Shown: positions 45,547-54,055 of the stretch, in pieces
How positions within the stretch are numbered: position 1 is the stretch's first letter
How the letters are laid out: every line of letters begins with the position of its first letter
Assembly (NCBI RefSeq): GCF_010731855.1
Contig: NZ_AP022620.1
Location: 2,108,001 to 2,172,000, forward strand
Direction: 5' to 3'
DNA length: 64,000 bases
Source of the DNA: Mycolicibacterium anyangense
GTDB taxonomy: Bacteria; Actinomycetota; Actinomycetes; Mycobacteriales; Mycobacteriaceae
Program-made: the position numbers and the translations under genes
Notes under the pieces: model-generated
Seen by the model: the letters and a program-made list of their open reading frames with translations, nothing else
The model's database searches: none
What the model was told of the DNA's origin: nothing

Positions 45547-46386
45547 CTACGACCGGTCGCCGCGGCGCCTGTCCAGTTCAGCGGCAACGAGCTCACTGGC
45601 AGCCTTGGCGGCCAAGACCGGCTCCGCCCCGGCCGCCCGGTTGGCCACGTAGCACGAGGTGAACATGTCACCTGCGCCGGTGGTCTGCACCCCATCGACG
45701 CGCCACGCTGCGGGGACCCGCACGCAGCTGCCGTCGGTATAGATGTCGCACCCCTCGGAACCGAACGTCACCAGGATCTCGGGGACGCCGAGCCGGTCGG
45801 CGGTGCCCTGCGCGAAGGCACCATCGGCAACGATCACCGCCTCATCCTCGGCAAGCTTGAGGATGTCGATATCGGCCAGTAGCTCCGGCGGGTAGTCGGC
45901 ATCGACGACCAACGGACCGAGCCGGTCGGCACGGACCAGACCCTGACCGTCGTAGGCGACCCGGTGACCGCGCTGCGCGAGCAGCGCCAGCGTCGAGGCC
46001 GGGAAGTCGGTGCGCAGAAGCGGCGCCAGGTGAACCCACGTCGTATTCGGATTGGCAGCATCGAGCTCGGCGGGCCCCCACACCGGACCGAGCGCCTCTA
46101 CCGACATCTGGCGGTGGTCCACATCGGAGTAGTCGAGCCGGAACGAGCTAGTCCGGTCGGCGCCCAAGATGGTGAGGAGCGGGCCGAACCTCTCGAGCAA
46201 GGGCGCGAATAGTGGTTGGTCCTCGTCGGCGGCCAGGCCCACGATCCGGCCATGACCGCCGGCTGCCTGCAGCGCCACACCGGCGAACGACGCGCATCCA
46301 CCGGGTGAGGGCGGCGCGCCGTCGATGACGTCGATGGCCAGATTGCCCAGCACGGTCACGCCCGGGACAAGCTCGCACGCTGGCAC
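45547..46386 (-). CDS. PfkB family carbohydrate kinase
   Basis: A 279-residue PfkB-fold kinase from GTG 46386, with GAGGAG eight bases upstream. VLGNLAIDVIDGAPPSPGG and GCASFAGVALQAAGG form the substrate side, and VQTTGAGDMFTSCYVANR the catalytic GAGD site. It differs clearly from the iolC-type kinase at 56833 and the ribokinase at 17575. It lies downstream of the LacI regulator, same strand, 93 bases apart, so both probably belong to branch A of the sugar region. Substrate not determinable. Confidence 0.8.
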   Translation of the reverse strand: MPACELVPGVTVLGNLAIDVIDGAPPSPGGCASFAGVALQAAGGHGRIVGLAADEDQPLFAPLLERFGPLLTILGADRTSSFRLDYSDVDHRQMSVEALGPVWGPAELDAANPNTTWVHLAPLLRTDFPASTLALLAQRGHRVAYDGQGLVRADRLGPLVVDADYPPELLADIDILKLAEDEAVIVADGAFAQGTADRLGVPEILVTFGSEGCDIYTDGSCVRVPAAWRVDGVQTTGAGDMFTSCYVANRAAGAEPVLAAKAASELVAAELDRRRGDRS

Positions 46387-46436
46387 CGATCGGTCTCCTC
46401 ATCAACTTTCGGCGGAAACATCGTCGCCGTCGGCGC

Positions 46437-46446
46437 CAAATGTTAG
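46437..46446. promoter_or_regulatory. CAAATGTTAG box and candidate PfkB promoter
   Basis: The 10-mer CAAATGTTAG recurs exactly at 55150-55159. On the minus strand it reads CTAACATTTG, containing TAACAT (a -10 match) with TTTGAT 16 bases upstream as a possible -35 for the PfkB gene. It may be a coincidental shared -10. Confidence 0.35.
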
Positions 46447-46479
46447 TCGCGACTTGCCCCGATCAAAGAGCCGCGGTGC

Positions 46480-47484
46480 TCACCCGGGCAGGTTATACGG
46501 CGTGATCACCTGGATCGGAACGGGCCGCGCTGGCTCTGCCCGCAACGCTCGGTGTTCGGCCAGAATCAACCGCATCGCGAGCCGCGCATCGGCGCGCAGA
46601 TCGTTGTGGAGCACCGCCGACAGGCGGCCCTCGCGGAGCAGCCGCCGGTTGTCCTGGTCCAGGTCGTGGGCGATGAACACTCTGCAGGCGCGCCCCAATC
46701 GGTCGAAGGCAGCCACCGTTGCGGTGTTACCCCCGCCCACCGAATACACGGCCGCCACCGTGGGATGGTGTTCGAGCGCGTCCAGGACGAGGCGCTCGTT
46801 GCTCGCATCGATACCGTCACTTCCGCTGACCTCCACGACGCCGCGACCGGAACGGCGAAGCGCCGACCTGAAACCAACCTCACGTTCCGCCTCATTCCGG
46901 AACACGTTGCGGCTCAAGGTGATCAAGACATCTACCGGTGAATCACCGAGCCACTGGTCCATGAGGTATGCAGCGGTGACCCCGGCACCATGATTGTCGA
47001 TCCCGACATAGCCGCAGCGTGCACTGGCCGGGATGTCGGTGGTGTAGGTAACCACGGGAACATTCGCGGCGACCAGCCGATCGACGGCCTCGGCCACCTC
47101 CGGCTCGTCCTGCGCCTTGAGGATCACCCCATGGCTGCCCCGGATTCGGCTCAACGTCTCCACCATCTGCTCGGTGGACCCGGACTCCCAGAGATGGAAT
47201 CGCGCACGCAGCATCGCCGGCGCGAACGCCGGCAATTCGGCCTCGACCGCAGCGCGGAAAGCGTCGGAGAACCGGCGCGGGGTTTGCATCACGACGTCGA
47301 TGAGATAGCGGCGGCCGTTGAGTCGCAGTTGTGCTCGCTGCTTCTCCAGATCCTCGATCGCCTGCAGCACCTCGGCGCGAGTGGCCTCGCGCACCCCCGG
47401 GCGCCCGTTCAACACCCGATCGATGGTCGCTTCCGACAGCCCGGACTGCTGGGCGATCTCCCGAACCTTGAATCGGTGCGCCAT
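46480..47484 (-). CDS. LacI family transcriptional regulator
   Basis: A 334-residue regulator: N-terminal helix-turn-helix (VREIAQQSGLSEATIDRVLN, residues 7-26, with hinge NGRPGVREATRAEVL) and a periplasmic-binding-protein-like sugar sensor (about 60-325; VFIAHDLDQDNRRLLREGRL). It is divergent from the phyH-led operon with an 84-base gap and probably represses it and the PfkB gene, releasing on a sugar or cyclitol. I could not find a convincing palindromic operator in the gap. Confidence 0.88.
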   Translation of the reverse strand: MAHRFKVREIAQQSGLSEATIDRVLNGRPGVREATRAEVLQAIEDLEKQRAQLRLNGRRYLIDVVMQTPRRFSDAFRAAVEAELPAFAPAMLRARFHLWESGSTEQMVETLSRIRGSHGVILKAQDEPEVAEAVDRLVAANVPVVTYTTDIPASARCGYVGIDNHGAGVTAAYLMDQWLGDSPVDVLITLSRNVFRNEAEREVGFRSALRRSGRGVVEVSGSDGIDASNERLVLDALEHHPTVAAVYSVGGGNTATVAAFDRLGRACRVFIAHDLDQDNRRLLREGRLSAVLHNDLRADARLAMRLILAEHRALRAEPARPVPIQVITPYNLPG

Positions 47485-47568
47485 GCCGGTCGAGACTACC
47501 CGCTGCTGATGGCTTTTTGATGGATTCCTGGTGTTGATTGCGGTCTAGGTCACAGCAAGACTTGAGCC

Positions 47569-48729
47569 ATGACCGACGTCCGGGCACCGGCATCACCCTG
47601 GCTGGACGGCTCGGCACCCGGACTCGCCGAACTGCGACGGGTGGCCGAGCGGGAGACCGACCCGCGCTCTTACCCGCATGCCGCCCAGGTTCGCGACAAC
47701 ATCCTCGTCTACCGCGCTACGGATCTGGCCGACGCCGACCGTCGACTACTACAGGGTGAGCTCATCAGGGCCCTCACCGACGGCCCCGGTGTCGTGGTGT
47801 TCACCGGGGCGTTCGAACCTGCCGTCGTCGATGCGGCCAGCGCAGCGTTCGACACCCTCATCACAGTTCAGCGCGGCTCAGGCGGCACTGCCGGCGACCA
47901 CTTCGGCTCCGCCGGTGCCAATGACCGGCTGTGGAATGCCGCTCAGAAGCTGGCGCTGCAAGCACCCGAGGTGTACGCCGAGTACTACGCCAACGACGCG
48001 CTGGCCCTGATCTGCCAGGCCTGGCTGGGCCCGCGCTATCAGGTCACCGCACAGGTGAACGTGGTCAATCCCGGTGGCGCAGCCCAGGTTCCCCATCGCG
48101 ACTACCATCTCGGCTTCGTCACGCCGGCCCAGCTGGCCGACTATCCGGCCCATGTTCACCGACTGTCCCCGGCCCTGACCCTGCAAGGGGCGGTTGCCCA
48201 CACGGCAATGCCGGTGGAAAGCGGACCGACCATGCTGCTGCCCTATTCGCAGCTTGTCGAGGGCGGTTACCTGGCGTTCCACCGACCCGAATTCATCGAC
48301 TACTTCGCCAGCCATCACGTGCAGATCCCGTTGCAGAAGGGCGATGCTGTCTTCTTCAATCCGGCGCTGTATCACGGGGCGGGGGCCAACACCTCGGCCG
48401 ATATTCGGCGGATGGCCAACCTGCTGCAGGTCTCATCACCCTTCGGCCGGGCGATGGAGGCCCTCGACCACACCGCCATGGTGCGGGCCGTCTACCCGGC
48501 GCTGCGCGCGATGAGGGCGGCTGGCCGCGCACCCGCAGAACTGCTCAATGTCGTCGTCGCCGCCGCGGACGGCTATCCCTTCCCCACCAACCTCGACAAC
48601 GACCAGCCGATCGGCAGCCTTGCACCGCCCAGCCAGGTGGATGTGGTGCTCGCAGCGCTGGCCGACGACCTGACCCCCGATGCCCTCGACGTCGCGCTGC
48701 GCGACCAGAACGAACGGAGAATCCCATGA
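47569..48729 (+). CDS. Phytanoyl-CoA dioxygenase (PhyH) family Fe(II)/2-oxoglutarate enzyme
   Basis: A 386-residue double-stranded beta-helix protein. The iron-binding HxD is in VPHRDYHLGFV, the distal His in NPALYHGAGANTS, and a 2-oxoglutarate Arg in ADIRRMANLLQVS. PhyH proteins hydroxylate or oxidatively demethylate with 2-oxoglutarate and oxygen. It is the first gene of a tightly coupled set (ATGA overlap to the next) with sugar oxidoreductases and an epimerase, so its substrate is probably a sugar, a cyclitol or their ethers rather than phytanoyl-CoA. The start is ATG 47569; the upstream site is weak. Confidence 0.85.
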   Translation: MTDVRAPASPWLDGSAPGLAELRRVAERETDPRSYPHAAQVRDNILVYRATDLADADRRLLQGELIRALTDGPGVVVFTGAFEPAVVDAASAAFDTLITVQRGSGGTAGDHFGSAGANDRLWNAAQKLALQAPEVYAEYYANDALALICQAWLGPRYQVTAQVNVVNPGGAAQVPHRDYHLGFVTPAQLADYPAHVHRLSPALTLQGAVAHTAMPVESGPTMLLPYSQLVEGGYLAFHRPEFIDYFASHHVQIPLQKGDAVFFNPALYHGAGANTSADIRRMANLLQVSSPFGRAMEALDHTAMVRAVYPALRAMRAAGRAPAELLNVVVAAADGYPFPTNLDNDQPIGSLAPPSQVDVVLAALADDLTPDALDVALRDQNERRIP

Positions 48730-49733
48730 CCACACTCGGCGTCATCGGCCTGGGCCGAATCGGTGCATTTCATACCGAAACACTGAGCAACCTCGCCGGT
48801 GTCGACGGCCTTGTCGTCACCGACGAACGGCCGGACGTGGTGGCTGCGGTGGCTGCCAAGCACGGCGCCAAACCGGTGTATTCCGTTGAACAACTGCTTG
48901 ATTCAGGCATCGACGGAGTGGTGGTCGCGGCGGCCACGCCCGCCCACGCGGACCTGACACTGGCGGCGGTCGCCAAGGGACTGCCGACCTTCTGCGAGAA
49001 GCCGATTGCAGCCGGTGCCGCCGAGAGCGCGCGAGTGGCCGAGGTGATCGCCCGCTCCGGAGTCCCGGTGCAGGTGGGTTACCAACGTCGCTTCGACGCC
49101 GCCTTCGCGGCCGCCAAGCGGGCGGTGGACAACGGATCGCTGGGCACGTTGCACACCGTCCGCAGCACCACGATGGATCCCGCCCCGCCGCCGTTCGACT
49201 ACCTGGCCGGCTCGGGCGGCATCTTTCGCGACTGCGCGGTTCACGATTTCGACGCGTTGTGCTGGATCACCGGACAGCGTGCGGTGGAGGTGTACGCCAC
49301 CGGCAGCGTTCAGGGCGATCCGCGTTTCAACGAGATCGACGACGTGGACACCGCCGTCGTGGTCGTGACGTTCGAGAACGGCACACTAGGCGTGGTCTCG
49401 GCGGCCCGCTACAACGCTCGCGGGTACGACTGCCGGCTAGAAGTGCATGGATTCGACGATAGCGTGGTCGCCGGCTGGGACCAGGGAGTGCCGGTTCGAA
49501 ACACCGACCCGCACAACACCTTTCCGGAGGGCCCTGCGCACCATTTCTTCATGGATCGGTTCACCGACGCGTTCCGCGCCGAGCTGGCCGCCTTTGTCGA
49601 CGTGACCAAAGGCAGTGCCACCACCGGTGCCACAGTCGCCGATGCCGTTCAGGTGGCCTGGATCGCCGAGGCCGCCACTGAGTCACTGCACCGGCACGCG
49701 CCGGTGCGTATCGAGGAGGTACAAGCCCGATGA
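48726..49733 (+). CDS. Gfo/Idh/MocA oxidoreductase, inositol 2-dehydrogenase-like
   Basis: A 335-residue NAD-dependent dehydrogenase from ATG 48726. The nucleotide motif is GVIGLGRIGAFHTETL, the EKP motif is CEKPIAAGAAES, and the catalytic region is FRDCAVHDFDALCWITG, close to IolG enzymes. It would oxidise a ring hydroxyl of inositol or a related polyol. Its start is in the phyH stop (ATGA), and its own stop overlaps the next start the same way. The exact substrate is unknown; another IolG-like gene exists at 62434. Confidence 0.87.
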   Translation: MTTLGVIGLGRIGAFHTETLSNLAGVDGLVVTDERPDVVAAVAAKHGAKPVYSVEQLLDSGIDGVVVAAATPAHADLTLAAVAKGLPTFCEKPIAAGAAESARVAEVIARSGVPVQVGYQRRFDAAFAAAKRAVDNGSLGTLHTVRSTTMDPAPPPFDYLAGSGGIFRDCAVHDFDALCWITGQRAVEVYATGSVQGDPRFNEIDDVDTAVVVVTFENGTLGVVSAARYNARGYDCRLEVHGFDDSVVAGWDQGVPVRNTDPHNTFPEGPAHHFFMDRFTDAFRAELAAFVDVTKGSATTGATVADAVQVAWIAEAATESLHRHAPVRIEEVQAR

Positions 49734-50608
49734 ATCTCAAGATTGCCGGTGCCCCGATTTCCTGGGGTGTCTGCGAAGTCCCCGGCTGGGGCTACCAACT
49801 GACCCCTGACCGGGTGCTCGCCGAGATGGCCCAAGCCGGGCTGTCGGCCACCGAGCTGGGACCGGAGGGCTTCCTGCCGTCCGACCCCGCCGCACTGGTC
49901 ACCGTGCTCGATGAACACGGTCTGAGCTGTGTCGGCAGCTTCGCGCCGGTGGTGCTGCACGATCCCAGCCATGACCCGGTCACCGACGTGGCAGCGGTAC
50001 TGGATTCTCTTGTCGCGTCCCGTGGTTCGATGCTCGTTCTCGCGGCGGCCACCGGCACCGAGGGCTATGACTCCCGCCCTGAGCTCGACGAGGAGCAGTG
50101 GTCGACGTTGCTGTCCAACCTGGATCGGCTGGCCGCAGTCGCCGCCGAGCGGGGAATCACCGCGGTGCTGCATCCGCACGTCGGCACTATGGTCGAGAAA
50201 GGCGTCGAGGTGGACAGGGTGCTGACGGGTTCCTCGATCCAGTTGTGCCTGGACACCGGGCACCTGCTGATCGGCGGAACGGATCCACTGCTGTTGGCCC
50301 AGTCGGTACCTGACCGGATCGCCCACACCCACCTCAAGGATGTCGATGCGACGCTGGCCGCCAGCGTGCAGGCCGGTGAACTCACCTACACCGAGGCAGT
50401 CGCCCAGGGCATGTACACCCCGCTCGGCACGGGCGACGTCGACATTGCCGGAATCGTCACCGCGTTGTTGGCCAACGGCTTCGACGGCTGGTTCGTTCTC
50501 GAGCAGGACACCATTCTCAGCGGCGAGCCGGAAGGCCAAGGACCATTGCGCGACGTAGTGGCCAGCGTCACCCACCTGCGGGACATCGCCGGCCGCATCC
50601 CGGCATGA
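49730..50608 (+). CDS. TIM-barrel sugar isomerase/epimerase, IolE-like
   Basis: A 292-residue xylose-isomerase-like TIM barrel. IAGAPISWGVCEVPG, AVLHPHVGTMVEK, LCLDTGHLLIGGTDP and AHTHLKDVDA carry the metal-binding Glu/Asp/His set of inosose dehydratase (IolE) relatives. It would dehydrate or epimerise the ketone made by the upstream dehydrogenase. It overlaps both neighbours in ATGA junctions (49730-49733 and 50605-50608). A second IolE-like protein is encoded at 61517, so the two may handle different substrates. Confidence 0.82.
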   Translation: MNLKIAGAPISWGVCEVPGWGYQLTPDRVLAEMAQAGLSATELGPEGFLPSDPAALVTVLDEHGLSCVGSFAPVVLHDPSHDPVTDVAAVLDSLVASRGSMLVLAAATGTEGYDSRPELDEEQWSTLLSNLDRLAAVAAERGITAVLHPHVGTMVEKGVEVDRVLTGSSIQLCLDTGHLLIGGTDPLLLAQSVPDRIAHTHLKDVDATLAASVQAGELTYTEAVAQGMYTPLGTGDVDIAGIVTALLANGFDGWFVLEQDTILSGEPEGQGPLRDVVASVTHLRDIAGRIPA

Positions 50609-51582
50609 GCCTGCGAATCGGTGTCCTGGGCGCGGCGCGGATCGCCGAACAGGCCATCGTCGCACCGGCCCGTGAACTCGGTCACCGGCTGGTCGTGGTC
50701 GCCGCCCGCGACCCAAGCCGGGCCCGAGCCTTCGCCGAAGCCTACGGCGTGGAGCGCATCGCCGATTCCTACGCCGATGTCATCGGCGACGCCGAGGTCG
50801 ACCTGGTCTACAACCCGCTGGCCAATGCCTTGCATGCCCCATGGAACCTCGAGGCGATCAAGGCGGGCAAGCCGGTGCTCACCGAGAAGCCGTTCGCGCG
50901 CAACCACGATGAGGCTCGAGAGGTGGCCGATGCCGCCGAAGCCGCGGACATCAGCATCCTGGAGGGCTTTCACTACCTGTTCCATCCGGTGACCCGGCGA
51001 ATCTTCGAGCTGGCCACCGACGGAACTCTTGGCGACCTCCGGCATGTGGAAGTGCGGATGGCCATGCCGGCCCCGGCGGCCGACGATCCCCGCTGGTCGC
51101 TCGACCTGGCCGGTGGCGCGTTGATGGACTTGGGCTGCTACGGATTGCACATCATGCGACAGCTGGGTGCTCTCGGATTGGGCCGGCCCACGATCGCCGC
51201 TGCGCACGCCTCGCAGCGCAGCCCCGGTATCGACGAGTGGTGCGACGTCGAGCTCCGCTTCCCCACCGGCGCCACCGGATGCAGCGCCAATACCATGGCC
51301 GGACAGGCATTTTCGTTCACCATCACAGTGGTGGGCACCAAGGGTGACGCAGTCGCACACAACTTCATCAAGCCGCACAGTGACGACCGGATCACCATCC
51401 GCACACCACAATCGACCTGGGTGGAACACCTGGGGCTGCGACCGTCGTACTCCTATCAACTGGAGGCGTTCGCTGCGCACCTCCTCGATGGCATCGCCCT
51501 GCCGATCGGGGTTGGGGACGCGGTGCAGAACATGCACTACGTCGATGCCGCCTATCGCGCGGCGGGGATGTCACCACGCTGA
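50605..51582 (+). CDS. Gfo/Idh/MocA oxidoreductase
   Basis: A 325-residue dehydrogenase of the type near dimeric dihydrodiol or xylose dehydrogenases. IGVLGAARIAEQAIV, TEKPFARNHDEAREV and the ALMDLGCYGLHIMRQLG segment mark the subfamily, which is different from the IolG-like neighbour. Last of four coupled genes. The 3' end is followed 40 bases later by a deazaflavin reductase gene that may or may not belong to the same transcript. Confidence 0.85.
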   Translation: MSLRIGVLGAARIAEQAIVAPARELGHRLVVVAARDPSRARAFAEAYGVERIADSYADVIGDAEVDLVYNPLANALHAPWNLEAIKAGKPVLTEKPFARNHDEAREVADAAEAADISILEGFHYLFHPVTRRIFELATDGTLGDLRHVEVRMAMPAPAADDPRWSLDLAGGALMDLGCYGLHIMRQLGALGLGRPTIAAAHASQRSPGIDEWCDVELRFPTGATGCSANTMAGQAFSFTITVVGTKGDAVAHNFIKPHSDDRITIRTPQSTWVEHLGLRPSYSYQLEAFAAHLLDGIALPIGVGDAVQNMHYVDAAYRAAGMSPR

Positions 51583-51622
51583 ATCGGCCCACGCCGCGCA
51601 CATATTCGGGCACCATTTCAGG

Positions 51623-52129
51623 GTGCCGCAACCGTTCCCTGACGCCCATTGGGGCAATGAAGCCATCCCACCGCTGTTCAAGCCATTTCTCGCAGTTGCA
51701 TCGTCGCCGATCGGGTCACGTTTCATCCGGTTGCTGGTGCCCCTGGATCGGCGCGTGCTGCGCGCCACCGGGGGCAAGTACACCCTGTTCGGACCGACCT
51801 CGCTGCCCGAATTGCTGCTCACCACGACCGGCCGCAAGTCCGGTCAGCCCCGGCTGACGGCGTTGAGTTACCTGCGCGACGGCGATCGTCTCCTGGTGTT
51901 GGGCAGCAATTTCGGTCAGCAACATCACCCGGCCTGGACGGCCAACCTGCTGACTGATCCCCTGGCGGTGGTGGCGATCGCCGGTGTCGAAATACCGGTG
52001 ATCGCAACGCTGCTCACCGGACCTGAGCGCGAGCGTGGTGTGCAGCGTTTCCTGGCGTATCCGATGTACCAGTCGTATCGCACCCGCACCGACCGTGAAT
52101 TGCGGCTGTTCGCCCTCACAGCACGGTGA
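51623..52129 (+). CDS. Nitroreductase/deazaflavin (F420)-dependent oxidoreductase
   Basis: From GTG 51623 this gives 168 residues of the Ddn-like split-beta-barrel family: LLLTTTGRKSGQPRLTALSYLRDGDRLLVLGSNFGQQHHPAW is the diagnostic core region (51810-51940), followed by NLLTDPLAVVAIAG. These enzymes reduce quinones or other acceptors with reduced F420, a cofactor abundant in mycobacteria. The longer frame back to 51167 runs antiphase inside the previous gene. Convergent with the ABC genes. Confidence 0.85.
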   Translation: MPQPFPDAHWGNEAIPPLFKPFLAVASSPIGSRFIRLLVPLDRRVLRATGGKYTLFGPTSLPELLLTTTGRKSGQPRLTALSYLRDGDRLLVLGSNFGQQHHPAWTANLLTDPLAVVAIAGVEIPVIATLLTGPERERGVQRFLAYPMYQSYRTRTDRELRLFALTAR

Positions 52130-52158
52130 CATCCTGCGGCGGCGGGAAGCCGCTGCCC

Positions 52159-52974
52159 TCAGCGACCCAGCTCGTGCGAGAGCGCCTCGAGTTCATCGCC
52201 GCCGGCCATCTCCTGGGTGAGGTGTTCGAGGGTGATGTCGTCGTAGGTGCAGTCCAGCTTCTGACGGCCGCGGTTGAGCAACACGAAGTGGTCGCCCACC
52301 ATGTGCGCGTGATGCGGGTTATGGGTGATGAACACGACGCCGAAGCCGGCTTCCTTGGCGGCGGTGATGTATTTGAGCACAACGCCGGACTGCTTGACGC
52401 CCAGCGCCGCGGTGGGCTCGTCGAGGATGAGCACTCGGGCGCCGAAGAACACCGCGCGCGCGATCGCCACACACTGGCGCTGACCGCCGGACAGCGAGCC
52501 GATCGGCACGTCGACGTCCGGTAGGTCGATGCCCATCTTGGACAGTTCGGACAGCGTGGTCGCCCGCATCGCGTTGGCATCCAGCGACCACGGAAAACTC
52601 TTCTTGCGGATCTCCTGGCCCAGGAAGAAGTTTCGCCACACCGGCATCAACGGCACGACGGCGAGGTTCTGGTACACCGTCGCGATGCCCTTACCCAAGG
52701 CCTCGGCGGGCGAGGAAAACCGGGTCGGTTCGCCGTCGACGAGCAGGTCTCCTTCGGTCTGCTGATGCAGCCCGGCGATGATCTTGATCAGCGTCGACTT
52801 GCCTGCGCCGTTGTCACCGAGGATGCCGGTCACCTCCCCGGCGTGCACCCGTAGGCAGATGTCCTTGAGCGCGGTGATGTTGCCGTAGCTCTTGCCGACG
52901 TTCTTCAACTCGACGAGGGGCACCTTGCCACCGGATTGCGAATCGCTGCTGGGTCTTTCGATAGAGATGGTCAT
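52159..52974 (-). CDS. Sugar ABC transporter ATP-binding protein
   Basis: A 271-residue ABC ATPase with one nucleotide-binding domain: Walker A GDNGAGKST (54-62), signature LSGGQRQ (161-167), Walker B VLILDEPTAALG (181-192) and switch His218 in FITHNP. Ribose-type systems usually have a tandem 500-residue ATPase; a single-domain form as here resembles FrcA-like systems, and it would dimerise. Last gene of the importer operon, 4 bases after the permease. The N-terminus (1-18) is a short disordered tail. Confidence 0.92.
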   Translation of the reverse strand: MTISIERPSSDSQSGGKVPLVELKNVGKSYGNITALKDICLRVHAGEVTGILGDNGAGKSTLIKIIAGLHQQTEGDLLVDGEPTRFSSPAEALGKGIATVYQNLAVVPLMPVWRNFFLGQEIRKKSFPWSLDANAMRATTLSELSKMGIDLPDVDVPIGSLSGGQRQCVAIARAVFFGARVLILDEPTAALGVKQSGVVLKYITAAKEAGFGVVFITHNPHHAHMVGDHFVLLNRGRQKLDCTYDDITLEHLTQEMAGGDELEALSHELGR

Positions 52975-52978
52975 GGCG

Positions 52979-54037
52979 TCATTTCTTCGCTGCGTAGTTA
53001 CGGAAGGCGTTGTTGGCGATCACCGCGAACAGCAGCATCGCGCCCAGGAAGAACTTGAACCAGTCGGGGTTCCAGCCGGCGTAGACGATGCCCTGATTGG
53101 TCATACCGAAGATGAAGGCACCGATGGCCGCACCCACGGCGGTGCCGTAACCACCGGTGAGCAGGCAGCCGCCGATGACTGCGGCGATGATGTAGAAGAA
53201 CTCGTTGCCGATGCCCTGACCGGACTGCACGGTGTTGAACGCGAACAGCAGGTGCATGCCGACGAACCAGGCGCAGAAGCCGACGAACATGAACAGCCCG
53301 ATCTTGACCTTGGTCACCGGAACACCCACGGCGCGTGCGCTCTCCGCGTCACCACCGACGGCGAAGATCCAGTTGCCGATCCTGGTCTTGAACAACACCC
53401 AGGTGGCCGCCGCGGTGAAGACCAGCCACCACACGACGGTGATCCGGATGCTCACACCGAACAGGGTGAACGACGAGGCGAACACCTTCTGCGCGGAATC
53501 CCAGCCCTGCATGTCATTGATGCTCTGGGTGGCGACCTGCCCGGCGAGGAGTTTGGTCACCGCAAGATTGATGCCGGCCAGCATGAAAAACGTGCTCAAC
53601 GTGATGAGGAAGGACGGAATCTTGGTTTTCATCACCAGAAAGCCGTTGAGGAAGCCGACGCCGAGCGCCAGGATCAATGCCAGCCCAGCGCCCGCCCAGA
53701 GATTGAGGTGCAGGTTGTAGGACAGCATCGAGGCCGCCAGCGAGCTGAACGTCACCGCGACGCCGGTCGACAGGTCGAACTCGCCGCCGATCATCAGCAC
53801 CGCGACGCCGCACGCCATGATGCCGATGGTGGAGCTGGCATAGAGCACGGTGGCCAGCGATGCGGCCTCCCGGAACGGCGCGGCCACGACGAGGAAGAAG
53901 ACGAAGATACCGATGGCACCGATGCCCGCGCCCATCTCGGGCCGAATCAGCAGGCGTTGCAGCCGGTTGCGTTCCTTGACACGGTCGTCCCGCACCACTT
54001 TGTGGTCGGCGACCTCGAGGTCTGCTTGCGTAGTCAT
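52979..54037 (-). CDS. Sugar ABC transporter permease
   Basis: A 352-residue permease of the RbsC/FrcB (BPD_transp_2) type with about eight to ten helices. The family signature VLMIGGEFDLSTGV is present, as are FLNGFLVMKTKIPSFLITL and VIGGCLLTGGYGTAVGAAIG. It moves a sugar or polyol across the membrane with the lipoprotein and ATPase encoded beside it. Placed 18 bases after the binding protein gene. Confidence 0.93.
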   Translation of the reverse strand: MTTQADLEVADHKVVRDDRVKERNRLQRLLIRPEMGAGIGAIGIFVFFLVVAAPFREAASLATVLYASSTIGIMACGVAVLMIGGEFDLSTGVAVTFSSLAASMLSYNLHLNLWAGAGLALILALGVGFLNGFLVMKTKIPSFLITLSTFFMLAGINLAVTKLLAGQVATQSINDMQGWDSAQKVFASSFTLFGVSIRITVVWWLVFTAAATWVLFKTRIGNWIFAVGGDAESARAVGVPVTKVKIGLFMFVGFCAWFVGMHLLFAFNTVQSGQGIGNEFFYIIAAVIGGCLLTGGYGTAVGAAIGAFIFGMTNQGIVYAGWNPDWFKFFLGAMLLFAVIANNAFRNYAAKK

Positions 54038-54055
54038 GTCGTTTCCCGCCGATCG

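Noticed and set aside
47485..47568. LacI operator between the regulator and phyH
   Set aside because: I found only weak direct repeats (TGATGG) and no palindrome with the usual CG centre.
47931..49733. 600-residue fusion of phyH-shadow sequence to the dehydrogenase
   Set aside because: The first 265 residues are an out-of-phase reading of phyH; the true start is ATG 48726 overlapping the phyH stop.
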